Shown here: positions 1 through 8,111 of the stretch, in pieces
Layout: every line of letters begins with the position of its first letter
How positions within the stretch are numbered: position 1 is the stretch's first letter
Assembly (NCBI GenBank): GCA_039931245.1
Contig: JBDTSH010000021.1
Location: forward strand, 1 to 10,586
From: UBA4729 sp039931245
GTDB taxonomy: Bacteria > Patescibacteriota > Saccharimonadia > Saccharimonadales > UBA4665
Length of the DNA stretch: 10,586 nt
Direction: 5' to 3'
The notes under the pieces: generated by a model
Databases searched by the model: none
Told to the model about the DNA's origin: nothing
Seen by the model: only the letters and a program-made list of their open reading frames with translations
Translations under genes and position numbers: made by a program

Positions 1-3000
1 CACCTTGAATGGTGGCGCTGCCGGATATATTTAGGCCAACAAAGCTTGGCGTGCTCGTAACCGCGATGTCTTGGACGGTGTTGACGGCGCCGGCGACCAC
101 GCTAAAGTTGATCGCGTTGAAACTGGCGATACCCTTGGCACCCGTCGTGGCGTTATTGATAGTAATCGTGCCGCCGACCCCGCTGGCATTGGCAATACTC
201 AGTGTGCCTGTCAGGCCGTTTAACTGGTTGACGACGCTGCCGGAAGGCGCAAAGCCACAAGCCACCGAGTTTTGCAGACACACCGTGCCTGAAACATCCG
301 GTAAACTGATCGTCCGGTTAGCCGTCAAACCGAGCGTCGTCAAGGTCGATTTCAAACCACTAACCGTACCGTCATTAAAGAGGGTTGCACCAGGGTTGGT
401 GCTACTGCCAAGCGTTAGAGCGTTGGCGCCTTGAATGGTGGCGCTGCCGGATAAGTTCAAGCCGGTAAAGGTCGGCGTACTGGCGATTGCGATGTCCTGG
501 ATAGTGTTGATAACGCCGGCGCTGGCCGTAAAGTTGACACCGTTGAACTGGGCCAGACCCTTGGCGCCGGTACTAGCGTCATTAATAGTTATAGTACTGC
601 CGGCCGCCGTGGCGTCGGCGACAGTTAAGACGCCGGTTAGGGTGTTGAGGCTCGTGACGCCGCCCGCGCCGCCGCTACCGCCACTCGTCAGACAGGTCGC
701 ACAAGTCAGGTTGCCATAGCCGTCGAGGCTAATCGGACCCGACGCGCTGACTGCGACCATGCCCGAAGCCGCTGGAAGCGTAATATACTGGTCACCGGTC
801 AAGCCAGGCGCGTTAGTTTGGTCGACCAGCAGGTTGATCGAGTACGGGCTAGTCGCGCTCTTATATATGGTCGACCCCGTCGTTGTACCGGCCGTCCCGA
901 GGCTTATCGAGGCGCCGCTGACACTCAGTAGACTATTGACGGTGACGGTTGTGCCGTCATCGCTAATATTAGAATTGACGATGTTGTAGCCGCTGACGCC
1001 GAACTTGGCCAAACTGTTGGGTGACCCGCCGGGGGTAGTAACGCCGCCGCCGCTACCGGCGCAATTACCGTCACTAGTACATACGGTGTAGCTGCCGGCA
1101 CCGCCGGCTGGAGCGGTATCAAAGTTATACGTAACGTTACTATTAGCAGTCCCGTTAAAACCTATTTTCGTTGTAAAGTTACCAGCACTTGTGGCCTGAA
1201 TGTAACTGTTAGACGTCCCCTGCAGCGCAAAACTCTGGGTCGTCGCTCCAACCGTCAAACTGGCCGACGGCGTGATGGTGTTGGTGTTGATAGTGGCCGT
1301 AGTCAGGACCCCCGCGCTGCTGACGACAAACTTGTCGAGACCACCGCTTTGCAGCTGCACCAAGTTTCCGCTACCCGTCGCGTTAATGAAGATAGCCGCG
1401 TCGGCCGTGTTATTGGTCTGGGCACTGCCGGGGGCCAAGATGACGGCCTGGCCACCACCGGCTGCACAGGTAATTCCGGTCGTACAAATCGTCTGGAAGT
1501 TACCGCCGGACGACGGGAAGATAAACTGGCGCGTGCCGACGCTGAAGATCACACCGTTGCCGGCATCGTCGCTAATAGTACTGCCCTGGGCAAGACTTAT
1601 GTCGCCATTCACGATCAGGCCACCGTTTAGGGTCAGGCCCGAGAACGTTGGCACGGCGTAGACGTCAATGTCTTGCGGCAGGCTAAAGGAGATGTCGTTA
1701 CCGACCGTCGTCAGGGTGACTTGATTGGCGGTGCCACTCAGACTAATCGCCCCTTGCAAGCCATTAACCGATTGAACGGCTGGACAATTGCCGGAGCTGT
1801 CGCACACCGAGTTGCCGTTTTGCAATATATTCGTGGCCGTCAAAGCACCGAAAGTATTGGTTAGGCCGGTGAAGACGTTGTTGGCGTTTAAGAAGGCGAC
1901 GTTGGCGCTCAGACGAGCGTCGTTCAGCGTGCCGCTGCTGATGTTGCTGGCGTCGGTGAAGAAACTGGCGGCATTGCCCTGCAGTGTGAGTGCGTCGACA
2001 TTGCTAACGGCTGCGCCATTACCGATTAGACTGGCCGCCGTCAGACTACCGGCCACTGTGACGGCGCCACTAGCGTCGATAGTCAGGCGAGTCAGGCCGT
2101 TGGTGCTGAGAGTAATACTGTTGGCACCGCTAGCATCGAGGGCCAAAGTACCGGCGTTCTGCAGTAAGGGAGTGCTGACACTCGTCGCGAAGGTCGGGTT
2201 GGGCACCGTATTAAGCGTCACGCTGCCGCCGGCACCGAGCGTAACCGTACCGCCGCCGGTCAGATTGGTCCCGCCATTAACAGTTAATGTGGTACTGCCC
2301 TCGACAGCCGTGCCGGCGCTCGAACCATAACTGACGTTGAGCGTCGTGCTGCCGCCGAGGCTAACGGCGCCGCCGCCGGACAGCCCGGTGCCGGGACTAA
2401 CAGTCAGGCTACTGTTGAGTAGCTTGGCGTTGGTGACATTGGCATCGGCGATCTTGACGGTCGTAATAGCGTTATTGGTGATGGTAGCAACCCCGGTACT
2501 ATTAAGACTGACGTCGCCGCTGAGCGTTTGATTGATCCAACTAGTACCGTTATATTGCAGGATTTGACCGCTCGTCAGGCTGGAGATGCCAACGGTGACG
2601 CCCTGTAGTTTGGCGATTGTCGGGTTGGGGTAGGTGCCGGTCAGGTCGCCGCCGGCCGCTCCGGCCGTCGTACAATTACCGCTATTGTCACAGACGGTGT
2701 TACCGTTTTGAGTAAAGGTGACCGCGGCGACGCCATTAAAGGTGTTGGTCGCGCCGGTGAATATGTTGTTGGCGTTGAGTAGCACGACGTTGGGGCTCAG
2801 CCGGCTATCGTTCAACGTGCCGGAACTTATGTTGCTGGCGTTGGTGAAATAGCTCGTGTCGTGACTCTGGAGCGTGATCGCATCAACGCCGGTGACAAGG
2901 GCGCCGTTCAGGGCCGGTAAGGCACCACTGCCACTGAGCTGGACCAATTGATTAACGCCGTTGAAGCTGTTGCCTTGGAGCGTGACATTGGCGCTCAGGC

Positions 3001-4432
3001 GAGCGTCGGCAAGAGTACCGGCATTTATGTTGTCGGCGTTCTGGTAGTAGCCGCCAGCTTGACCGTTCAAAGCCACCGCGTCGACGTTGGTAATGCTGGC
3101 GCCGTTGCCGCCCAGCGTGGTAGCACTCAAATCGCCGGTTACGGAGATACCGCCGGCGGCGTTGACGCGCAAGCGCTCGACGCCATTAGTCTGCAAAACC
3201 AGTGCGAAGTTATCGTTGGTACCTAGGCTAGCGGTGCTGCCAAAGCTATTGCCGCTTTGCACAAACGCCGTCGCAAGGGCGGCGCCCGATGTGTAACCGC
3301 AATTGTTCGAGTTATCACAGACGGTGTTACCATTTTGGTTCAAGCCACCGGTGAAGTTATTGCTGGCGGTAAAAGTGTTAGGCGTGTTGCTATAGACGAT
3401 AGTGGCTGGTAAGCGGCTCGAACTGACGGTGCCAGCCGTTAGGTTGGTCGCGTCTTGGTAAAAACTGGCTGGTTGACTGTTGAGCTGGCTGGCGTTAACG
3501 CTAGTGAGGCCATTGCCGTCACCCTGCAAGGCCGTAGCCACCAGTGTGCCGACGACCGTGACGGTCGTGCCGCTTTGCATGATGATTGAATTCCCAATAC
3601 TACCACCACTAGTAAACATGGCGAGACTATTGGCGCTACCGCTACCGGTAATACCGGTGCCGAGACCACCACAATTGCCGGTGACGTCACAGACAGCGTT
3701 GCCGTTTTGGGTAAATGTCAGGGCCGATACGTTGCCCGCAAAAATGGCCGACTGCCCAGTGACCGTACCCTGAACGATTAAATTGCTGCTGAAAGTATTT
3801 GTGTTCGTGAAGGTATTGCTAGCATCTCTCAGCGCCACATTTGTGCTCAAGCGGGCGTCGCTGAGAGTGCCACTAACGATATTGCTGGCATTCAAACCAG
3901 TTAAGGCGTTGCCATCACCGCTGTAGCTGCCCGTAAAGTTACCGCTCAAATTCTGGGCAATAATATTGGTGGCCGTCACGTCACCACCAAAGGTACCGTT
4001 GCCGGTCACGACGACGTCACCGTCGATTTTAAGCCTGTGAAGGCTAGAACTACCAGCGACGGTCAAATCACCCTTAATGGCGGTATCGTTCTGGACCTGC
4101 AACTTTGGGTTAACAGTCAGGATTTGATCTGTTCCCGGGATGACGACGATCGACTTCTGGCCATTCAGATCACTAGACGTCCCAGCGGCCGCATCGGGGT
4201 TATGGTGCAGTTCGCTCATCAAGGCCCAGCTGGCATAGCCCAAGAAAAACAAGGCCGCAATGCTCAAGGTTATAATCAACACCTTGTGCGATTTGTAGGC
4301 ACCGGCAAATCGCCCGAATCCATCGTGGCGGTGCAGGGTGGGCACTGGCTTCTCGAAACGCGAAGAATAGTCGACTGTACTATCCAGCGTCTCTAACGAT
4401 TCGTAACCGATTTGTCGTTCCAGTCGATCCAT
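1..4432 (-). CDS. Giant membrane-anchored tail-fibre-like surface protein (C-terminus beyond window)
   Basis: The minus frame from ATG 4430-4432 stays open for 1,477 codons to the left edge, so the 3' end is missing. Residues 1-50 are charged and hydrophilic. Residues 51-72 (VLIITLSIAALFFLGYASWALM region) form one transmembrane helix after KSHK, so the N-terminus should be inside and the rest outside. From about residue 100 onward the sequence is Gly/Ser/Thr/Asn/Ala-rich and repetitive. Tail-fibre-like motifs include GDLTGTYPNPTIAKLQG (595-611) and TISLPDVSGT just before C1385. GT(L/V)xxxRL modules begin at residues 188, 334, 472, 538 and 834. Cysteine pairs lie at 248/254, 372/378, 581/587, 877/883, 983/989, 1118/1124, 1244/1247 and 1385/1392. 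I infer an extracellular, perhaps trimeric, fibre or adhesin. No catalytic domain is visible; a C-terminal autoprocessing domain, common in such fibres, cannot be assessed. An in-frame ATG at 4502-4504 lies upstream of the predicted transcript and was rejected. No strong Shine-Dalgarno precedes the chosen ATG. Confidence 0.85.
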   Translation of the reverse strand, partial: MDRLERQIGYESLETLDSTVDYSSRFEKPVPTLHRHDGFGRFAGAYKSHKVLIITLSIAALFFLGYASWALMSELHHNPDAAAGTSSDLNGQKSIVVIPGTDQILTVNPKLQVQNDTAIKGDLTVAGSSSLHRLKIDGDVVVTGNGTFGGDVTATNIIAQNLSGNFTGSYSGDGNALTGLNASNIVSGTLSDARLSTNVALRDASNTFTNTNTFSSNLIVQGTVTGQSAIFAGNVSALTFTQNGNAVCDVTGNCGGLGTGITGSGSANSLAMFTSGGSIGNSIIMQSGTTVTVVGTLVATALQGDGNGLTSVNASQLNSQPASFYQDATNLTAGTVSSSRLPATIVYSNTPNTFTASNNFTGGLNQNGNTVCDNSNNCGYTSGAALATAFVQSGNSFGSTASLGTNDNFALVLQTNGVERLRVNAAGGISVTGDLSATTLGGNGASITNVDAVALNGQAGGYYQNADNINAGTLADARLSANVTLQGNSFNGVNQLVQLSGSGALPALNGALVTGVDAITLQSHDTSYFTNASNISSGTLNDSRLSPNVVLLNANNIFTGATNTFNGVAAVTFTQNGNTVCDNSGNCTTAGAAGGDLTGTYPNPTIAKLQGVTVGISSLTSGQILQYNGTSWINQTLSGDVSLNSTGVATITNNAITTVKIADANVTNAKLLNSSLTVSPGTGLSGGGAVSLGGSTTLNVSYGSSAGTAVEGSTTLTVNGGTNLTGGGTVTLGAGGSVTLNTVPNPTFATSVSTPLLQNAGTLALDASGANSITLSTNGLTRLTIDASGAVTVAGSLTAASLIGNGAAVSNVDALTLQGNAASFFTDASNISSGTLNDARLSANVAFLNANNVFTGLTNTFGALTATNILQNGNSVCDSSGNCPAVQSVNGLQGAISLSGTANQVTLTTVGNDISFSLPQDIDVYAVPTFSGLTLNGGLIVNGDISLAQGSTISDDAGNGVIFSVGTRQFIFPSSGGNFQTICTTGITCAAGGGQAVILAPGSAQTNNTADAAIFINATGSGNLVQLQSGGLDKFVVSSAGVLTTATINTNTITPSASLTVGATTQSFALQGTSNSYIQATSAGNFTTKIGFNGTANSNVTYNFDTAPAGGAGSYTVCTSDGNCAGSGGGVTTPGGSPNSLAKFGVSGYNIVNSNISDDGTTVTVNSLLSVSGASISLGTAGTTTGSTIYKSATSPYSINLLVDQTNAPGLTGDQYITLPAASGMVAVSASGPISLDGYGNLTCATCLTSGGSGGAGGVTSLNTLTGVLTVADATAAGSTITINDASTGAKGLAQFNGVNFTASAGVINTIQDIAIASTPTFTGLNLSGSATIQGANALTLGSSTNPGATLFNDGTVSGLKSTLTTLGLTANRTISLPDVSGTVCLQNSVACGFAPSGSVVNQLNGLTGTLSIANASGVGGTITINNATTGAKGIASFNAINFSVVAGAVNTVQDIAVTSTPSFVGLNISGSATIQG
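3..666 (-). repeat. Tandem 142-codon repeat inside the giant fibre gene
   Basis: A 25-base identical stretch at 3-27 recurs at 429-453, a period of 426 bases or exactly 142 codons. The following 200 or so bases (to about 240 and 666) are clearly similar between the copies. The encoded copies share LNGLTG/LNTLTG, TITIN, TGAKG, FNxxNF, NTxQDIA and GSATIQG. The rest of each unit is looser but keeps a LPxxSGxV motif and a cysteine pair. The left copy may continue beyond the window. The intact frame and whole-codon period indicate protein-level repeat expansion rather than a mobile element. Confidence 0.8.
1770..2865 (-). repeat. Dispersed module: NxSNISSGTLND(A/S)RLS ... QNGNxVCDxSGNC
   Basis: Two close copies in the giant gene lie at about 1784-1960 and 2672-2850. 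Each begins (D/N)ASNISSGTLND, passes through LSxNV and LNANN(V/I)FTG, and ends QNGNxVCDSSGNC or QNGNTVCDNSGNC. The distance from the GT of the module to the first cysteine is 43 residues in both. More diverged copies start near residues 188, 334 and 472. The nucleotide sequence is also visibly similar, pointing to duplication within the gene. Confidence 0.7.
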
Positions 4433-4472
4433 ACTTTTTTTTGAGTCTTTGATTTTAAAATAACCTCTTGTC

Positions 4473-4500
4473 AGTATAGTCCGGAACAGTAGTAGCACAA
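4473..4500 (-). promoter_or_regulatory. Putative promoter of the giant fibre gene
   Basis: Read on the minus strand, TTGTGC (4495-4500) and TATACT (4473-4478) are separated by 16 bases. A start near 4466 would give a leader of about 34 bases to the ATG at 4432. AGAGG sits at the start of that leader, too far from the ATG to act as an ordinary Shine-Dalgarno. The promoter position also argues against the upstream in-frame ATG at 4502-4504. Confidence 0.5.
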
Positions 4501-4920
4501 GCATATTGCCAGTCAGAAAAGGTCATGCTGGTAGAATTTTAAAATAATCGACTCAGTAGTTGTTAATATTACTCCGTTTGAAACATGTATTAAGCACAAC
4601 AATCACCATAAAATTAATATTATGTTCGTTAAATATTTATCATTTTTATAAATAACTTCTTAAGTTTATATTCTAGTTGTCATGCATACAACATTAAATA
4701 TTAAATGTTTTTTTAATATTGGACCATCTGTCTACTCAGCTCCTCTCAATTAGTTATACACAGGGGGTCCAGAATTACACAACAGTGTATTATTTTGCAT
4801 ACCTTTTTTTCATGATATATCGCCACATCCAGTCTCCCGCCCTCCAAACCCCTTTTATCACAAAATGGGCGCCCTTATCCTGCTTTTGCGCCAGAAGATA
4901 ATCTATTTTTTGGCACTGTC
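4501..4920. other. AT-rich non-coding stretch
   Basis: This interval is strikingly AT-rich compared with the genes on either side, especially 4540-4720, with runs of AATATT, TTAAAT and T-tracts. AACATT and AATGTT around 4690-4710 can pair across an AT loop and are followed by a run of T on the plus strand, a weak terminator-like shape. A 60-codon plus-strand frame (4719-4901) has no ribosome site and no recognisable protein character. I see no gene here. Confidence 0.5.
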
Positions 4921-5010
4921 TTCCCGAGCATGCCGAGGCTCCCCCGCCACCAGGCCGGGCTTGCGAGTGGGGCGCTCATCCGCAATCTAGGCTTGCCCGA
5001 GCAAGCCTGC
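4921..5010. other. GC-rich islet with alternative hairpins, possible structured RNA
   Basis: This abruptly GC-rich block lies between the AT-rich tract and the nrdJ terminator. A perfect 8-bp hairpin occurs at 4989-4996/5001-5008 (AGGCTTGC, loop CCGA, GCAAGCCT). A second GGCTTGC at 4958-4964 could pair with the same right arm (5001-5007), so two folds compete. CCCGAGCA occurs twice (4923-4930 and 4996-5003). It does not look like tRNA, tmRNA, RNase P RNA or SRP RNA to me. Strand and function are unknown. Confidence 0.3.
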
Positions 5011-5062
5011 TTATGAAAATTAGCGTCTTCTTTTGCTAGTTTAAGCTCTACCCACCTACCAA

Positions 5063-5092
5063 AAGTAGGAGGGAAACCCTTCCCTCCTACTT
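5063..5092 (-). terminator. Probable transcription terminator after nrdJ
   Basis: A perfect 13-bp inverted repeat (5063-5075 and 5080-5092) with a 4-base loop lies about 80 bases past the nrdJ stop. On the minus strand the right arm runs into TTTT followed by GG, so the U-tract is short. The strong stem and its position favour termination of the nrdJ transcript, perhaps with 3'-end protection. Confidence 0.65.
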
Positions 5093-5170
5093 ATTTACGA
5101 TGCCATGAGCCTCATCTACGCCCAGAGTGGACACTAGTTAGATGCCCACCACAAACAAACTGGACTTTGC

Positions 5171-7939
5171 TTAGCTGCAACCGGTGGTCGAACCGCACGA
5201 ACTACAGACGTAACAACTACCGGCTCGTTGTGTCTGATTGCCGCAGTTGTAGCACAGTGGTGCCGGGCTGTAACTGGTCGTTACCTTAGCGGCCGAAACT
5301 TTCGATACGGGCGTAGCCGCCGGTATATGTACCGGCTCGGTTGGAACCGATGTAGCAGTTGCCGCAACTGACTCTGGCGCCGCTCCATCGAGCAGCGACG
5401 TCTGACTGTCAGAGGGCATATCGTCGATCGAGGCTAGCCCGAGCTCGAGGCGATCATCAAACGACAAATAGTCGAGGGCCAGCCGGCGGATGATGTAATC
5501 GGTGATCGAACTCGCCGTGCGAATCTCACTATCGTTGGTGATGCCACTTGGCGCAAAACTTGTTCCGCGCAGCGTCTTGGCGTAGCTCTTCAGGGGCACG
5601 CCGTATTGCAGACCGTGACTGACGCTGATAGCAAATGAATCCATCAAACCCGACAGCGTACTGCCCTGCTTCGAGACACTAACGAAAAGTTCGCCCGGCA
5701 TACCGTCTTCATACTCGCTGACGGTAAAGTAGCCTTTAAGGTCAGAAATCATGAACTTATAGGTCTTGCTGTTACGAACGCGCGGCAAGCGCCGACGGAC
5801 GGCGCCCTTCAAGACAAACTTTTCAACCGGAGCGATCGGTTCGGCGACCGGAGCAACGTCTTTTTTGGCCATGCTGAGCGGCTGAGCAACCTTACAATTA
5901 TCGCGGTACACAGCGACAGCCTTGAGGCCCATCTTCCAAGCATCGATGTGCAACCGTTCGATGTCTTCGACGGTAGCTTCTTCGGGCATGTTGACGGTCT
6001 TGCTAATGGCGCCCGACAGGAACGGTTGTACTGCCGACATCATCTTCACGTGGCCTAGGTAGTGAATTGCGTTGTCACCCATCGAACAAGCAAAGACAGG
6101 TTCGTGCTCTTTCTTGAGGTGGGGTGCACCAAGTATAGTTTTTTCAACATCGATGTAATTAATGATCTCGTCGATCTGCGCTTTGCTATAGCCCAGGTTT
6201 TTCAACGCTCGAGGGACGGTTTGGTTAACGATGCTCATCGTTCCCCCACCGACTAATTTCTTAACTTTAACTAGGCCGAGGTCCGGTTCGATACCGGTCG
6301 TGTCGCAGTCCATCATCAGACCGATGGTGCCGGTTGGGGCGAGCACACTGGCTTGAGAGTTGCGAACTCCGTAGCGTTCGCCGAGTTCGACGGCATCATC
6401 CCACGCGCTGGTAGCGGCATTCAATAGTTCTTCGGAGACGAGACTCGCGTCAATGTTCGAGACTTCAGCCCGGTGCATGCGCAGTACGTTGAGCATATTG
6501 TCGCGGTCCTTGTGAAAGCCGGCAAAGGGGCCGACCCGGCCGGCAATCCGGGCGCTGGTGGCATAAGACTCACCCGTCAGGATGGCCGTAATAGCGGCGG
6601 CAATGGCGCGGCCTTCGGCTGAATCGTAGGGTAGACCAAGCGCCATTAAGAGCGCCCCGAGGTTGGCGTAGCCGATACCGAGCTCGCGGTACGCTTTCGC
6701 CGTCTTGCCGATACTTTCGGTCGGATACTCACTGTAACCGACCAGGATTTCCTGGGCGGTAAAAATCAGCTCAATCGTGTGGACGAACGCCTTCACGTCG
6801 AAGGTGTCGTCATCTTTGAGATACTTAAGTAGGTTGATGCTCGCCAAGTTACAAGCCGAATTATCAAGGTGCATGTATTCGGAGCACGGGTTGGAGCCGT
6901 TGATACGGCCAGCATTTGGCGTCGTGTGCCACTTATTAATGATGGTGTCGAACTGCATACCAGGGTCGGCACACTCCCAAGCGGCTTCGGCGAACTGGCG
7001 GTAGAGCTTGCGGGCCTTGATAGTCTTAACGGTCTTACCGGATGTGACGGCCTTGAGGTCCCAGTTATCATCATTTTCAACGGCTTGCATGAACTCGTCG
7101 TTGACGCGGACTGAGTTATTGGCGTTTTGGTACTGAATACTGAAGGAGTCTTTACCGTCGAGGCTCATGTCCCAGCCAAGTGACTGGAGGTCACGGGCTT
7201 TGCGCTCTTCAATTGCTTTGCTCCAAATAAACTCCTCGATGTCGGGGTGCTCAACATTTAGTATAACCATCTTGGCGGCGCGGCGGGTTTTGCCGCCACT
7301 CTTGATCGCCCCGGCGCTGGCGTCAGCCCCACGCATAAAGCTCAGGGGGCCACTGGCCGTTCCGGCGCTTTTACCAAGGGTTTCTACGCTCGAGCGGATA
7401 TTGCTAATATTGATGCCGGAGCCGGAGCCGCCCTTGAAAATCATACCTTCATCGACGTACCAGTTCAAAATGGCGGGCATAGTATCCTCTATCCCGAGGA
7501 TGAAGCAAGCACTGGCCTGCTGTGAACGATCGGGCGCACCGATGTTAAACCAAACCGGTGAGTTAAAGGCGGCCCGCTGAGTGGCCACGATGTACTTGAG
7601 TTCTTCGCGGAAGTTTTCGGCTTCGAGCTCGCTGGCAAAGTAGCTTTCTTGTAAGCCCTGGCGAGTGATGGTGTCGACGACCCGGTCGATCAAGTGCTTG
7701 AGTGAGCTTTCGCGGTCAACGGCGCCCGGTGTACCAGAAAAATATTTCTGAGCCACAATGTTGATAGCGTTCAACGACCAGCCCTCAGGAAAATCAACAC
7801 CCAATTGCTCGAACACCGGCTTGCCGGTCATGGGGTTTTTAATAATAGAATCACGCTTCACCCATTTGAGCTGCTCGTAAGCTTTGCTCTTTTTGGGGGT
7901 AAATACTCGTGTCACTCCCCGTGTTGTTGTCTCTGCCAT
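5171..7939 (-). CDS. nrdJ: Class II (adenosylcobalamin-dependent) ribonucleoside reductase
   Basis: NrdJ reduces ribonucleotides to deoxyribonucleotides in the cytoplasm, using adenosylcobalamin to make the active-site thiyl radical. With the ATG at 7937-7939 the protein has 922 residues. FNSPVWFNIG is followed by C145 in QQASACF, the first redox cysteine. SNPCSEY holds N350, C352 (thiyl-radical position) and E354. C363 in SACNLASINL is the redox partner, 11 residues after C352, the spacing I recall for Thermotoga class II enzymes. PTGTIGLMMD (535-544) is the substrate phosphate loop. Residues about 708-830 resemble the TSCPD-type domain of long NrdJ proteins. The tail has six cysteines (896, 899, 909, 912, 915, 921), fitting a zinc ribbon plus a cysteine pair that re-reduces the active site. 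A GTG at 7952-7954 would add five residues, but GAGGG lies 8 bases before the ATG, so I prefer the ATG. The neighbour nrdR is its expected repressor. The stop is TAA. Confidence 0.96.
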   Translation of the reverse strand: MAETTTRGVTRVFTPKKSKAYEQLKWVKRDSIIKNPMTGKPVFEQLGVDFPEGWSLNAINIVAQKYFSGTPGAVDRESSLKHLIDRVVDTITRQGLQESYFASELEAENFREELKYIVATQRAAFNSPVWFNIGAPDRSQQASACFILGIEDTMPAILNWYVDEGMIFKGGSGSGINISNIRSSVETLGKSAGTASGPLSFMRGADASAGAIKSGGKTRRAAKMVILNVEHPDIEEFIWSKAIEERKARDLQSLGWDMSLDGKDSFSIQYQNANNSVRVNDEFMQAVENDDNWDLKAVTSGKTVKTIKARKLYRQFAEAAWECADPGMQFDTIINKWHTTPNAGRINGSNPCSEYMHLDNSACNLASINLLKYLKDDDTFDVKAFVHTIELIFTAQEILVGYSEYPTESIGKTAKAYRELGIGYANLGALLMALGLPYDSAEGRAIAAAITAILTGESYATSARIAGRVGPFAGFHKDRDNMLNVLRMHRAEVSNIDASLVSEELLNAATSAWDDAVELGERYGVRNSQASVLAPTGTIGLMMDCDTTGIEPDLGLVKVKKLVGGGTMSIVNQTVPRALKNLGYSKAQIDEIINYIDVEKTILGAPHLKKEHEPVFACSMGDNAIHYLGHVKMMSAVQPFLSGAISKTVNMPEEATVEDIERLHIDAWKMGLKAVAVYRDNCKVAQPLSMAKKDVAPVAEPIAPVEKFVLKGAVRRRLPRVRNSKTYKFMISDLKGYFTVSEYEDGMPGELFVSVSKQGSTLSGLMDSFAISVSHGLQYGVPLKSYAKTLRGTSFAPSGITNDSEIRTASSITDYIIRRLALDYLSFDDRLELGLASIDDMPSDSQTSLLDGAAPESVAATATSVPTEPVHIPAATPVSKVSAAKVTTSYSPAPLCYNCGNQTQRAGSCYVCSSCGSTTGCS

Positions 7940-8111
7940 CTTAACTACCCTCACTTCTTTTTAGGGCCATGAACCTGTTCCCGTTCAGTGGGCCATTATT
8001 ATTTGATTTGTTATATTTTTTGTTAGAGTTCCCTATTCACGGCTCTCAACTCGTGAACCTGGTGAGCTCTCTGCGACTTCGAAAGTTACCTTTCGAGACC
8101 GAAGAAAACTG
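7940..8111 (-). promoter_or_regulatory. nrdR-nrdJ spacer: structured leader of nrdJ
   Basis: No protein is evident here. Inverted repeats: TCGAAAG/CTTTCGA (8079-8085/8090-8096) just after the nrdR stop, TTCACG/CGTGAA (8036-8041/8052-8057), a competing GAGTT/AACTC (8026-8030/8048-8052), and GGCC-A-TGAAC/GTTCA-GTG-GGCC (7965-7974/7983-7994) close to the nrdJ ribosome site. None has a clear U-tract on the minus strand. I see neither a convincing promoter nor a cobalamin-riboswitch B12 box. nrdJ may be transcribed from the nrdR promoter, with this leader modulating expression. Confidence 0.45.

Noticed and set aside
9..4396. Many long plus-strand open frames opposite the fibre gene
   Set aside because: They are shadows of the minus-strand gene, whose GC-rich repetitive codons leave few stops on the other strand. 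Their products are Val/Leu/Pro/Ala-rich without domains, and none has a convincing ribosome site.
4433..4504. Upstream in-frame ATG at 4502-4504 as the fibre start
   Set aside because: It would lie upstream of the predicted -35 and has no ribosome site. The 24 added residues are not needed for the membrane anchor.
4719..4901. 60-codon plus-strand frame in the AT-rich gap
   Set aside because: No Shine-Dalgarno, no recognisable domain, and composition that follows the surrounding non-coding DNA.
7940..8111. Cobalamin riboswitch before nrdJ
   Set aside because: GCCCACTG and neighbouring stems were tempting, but no B12 box or the expected multi-arm core is visible in this short spacer.
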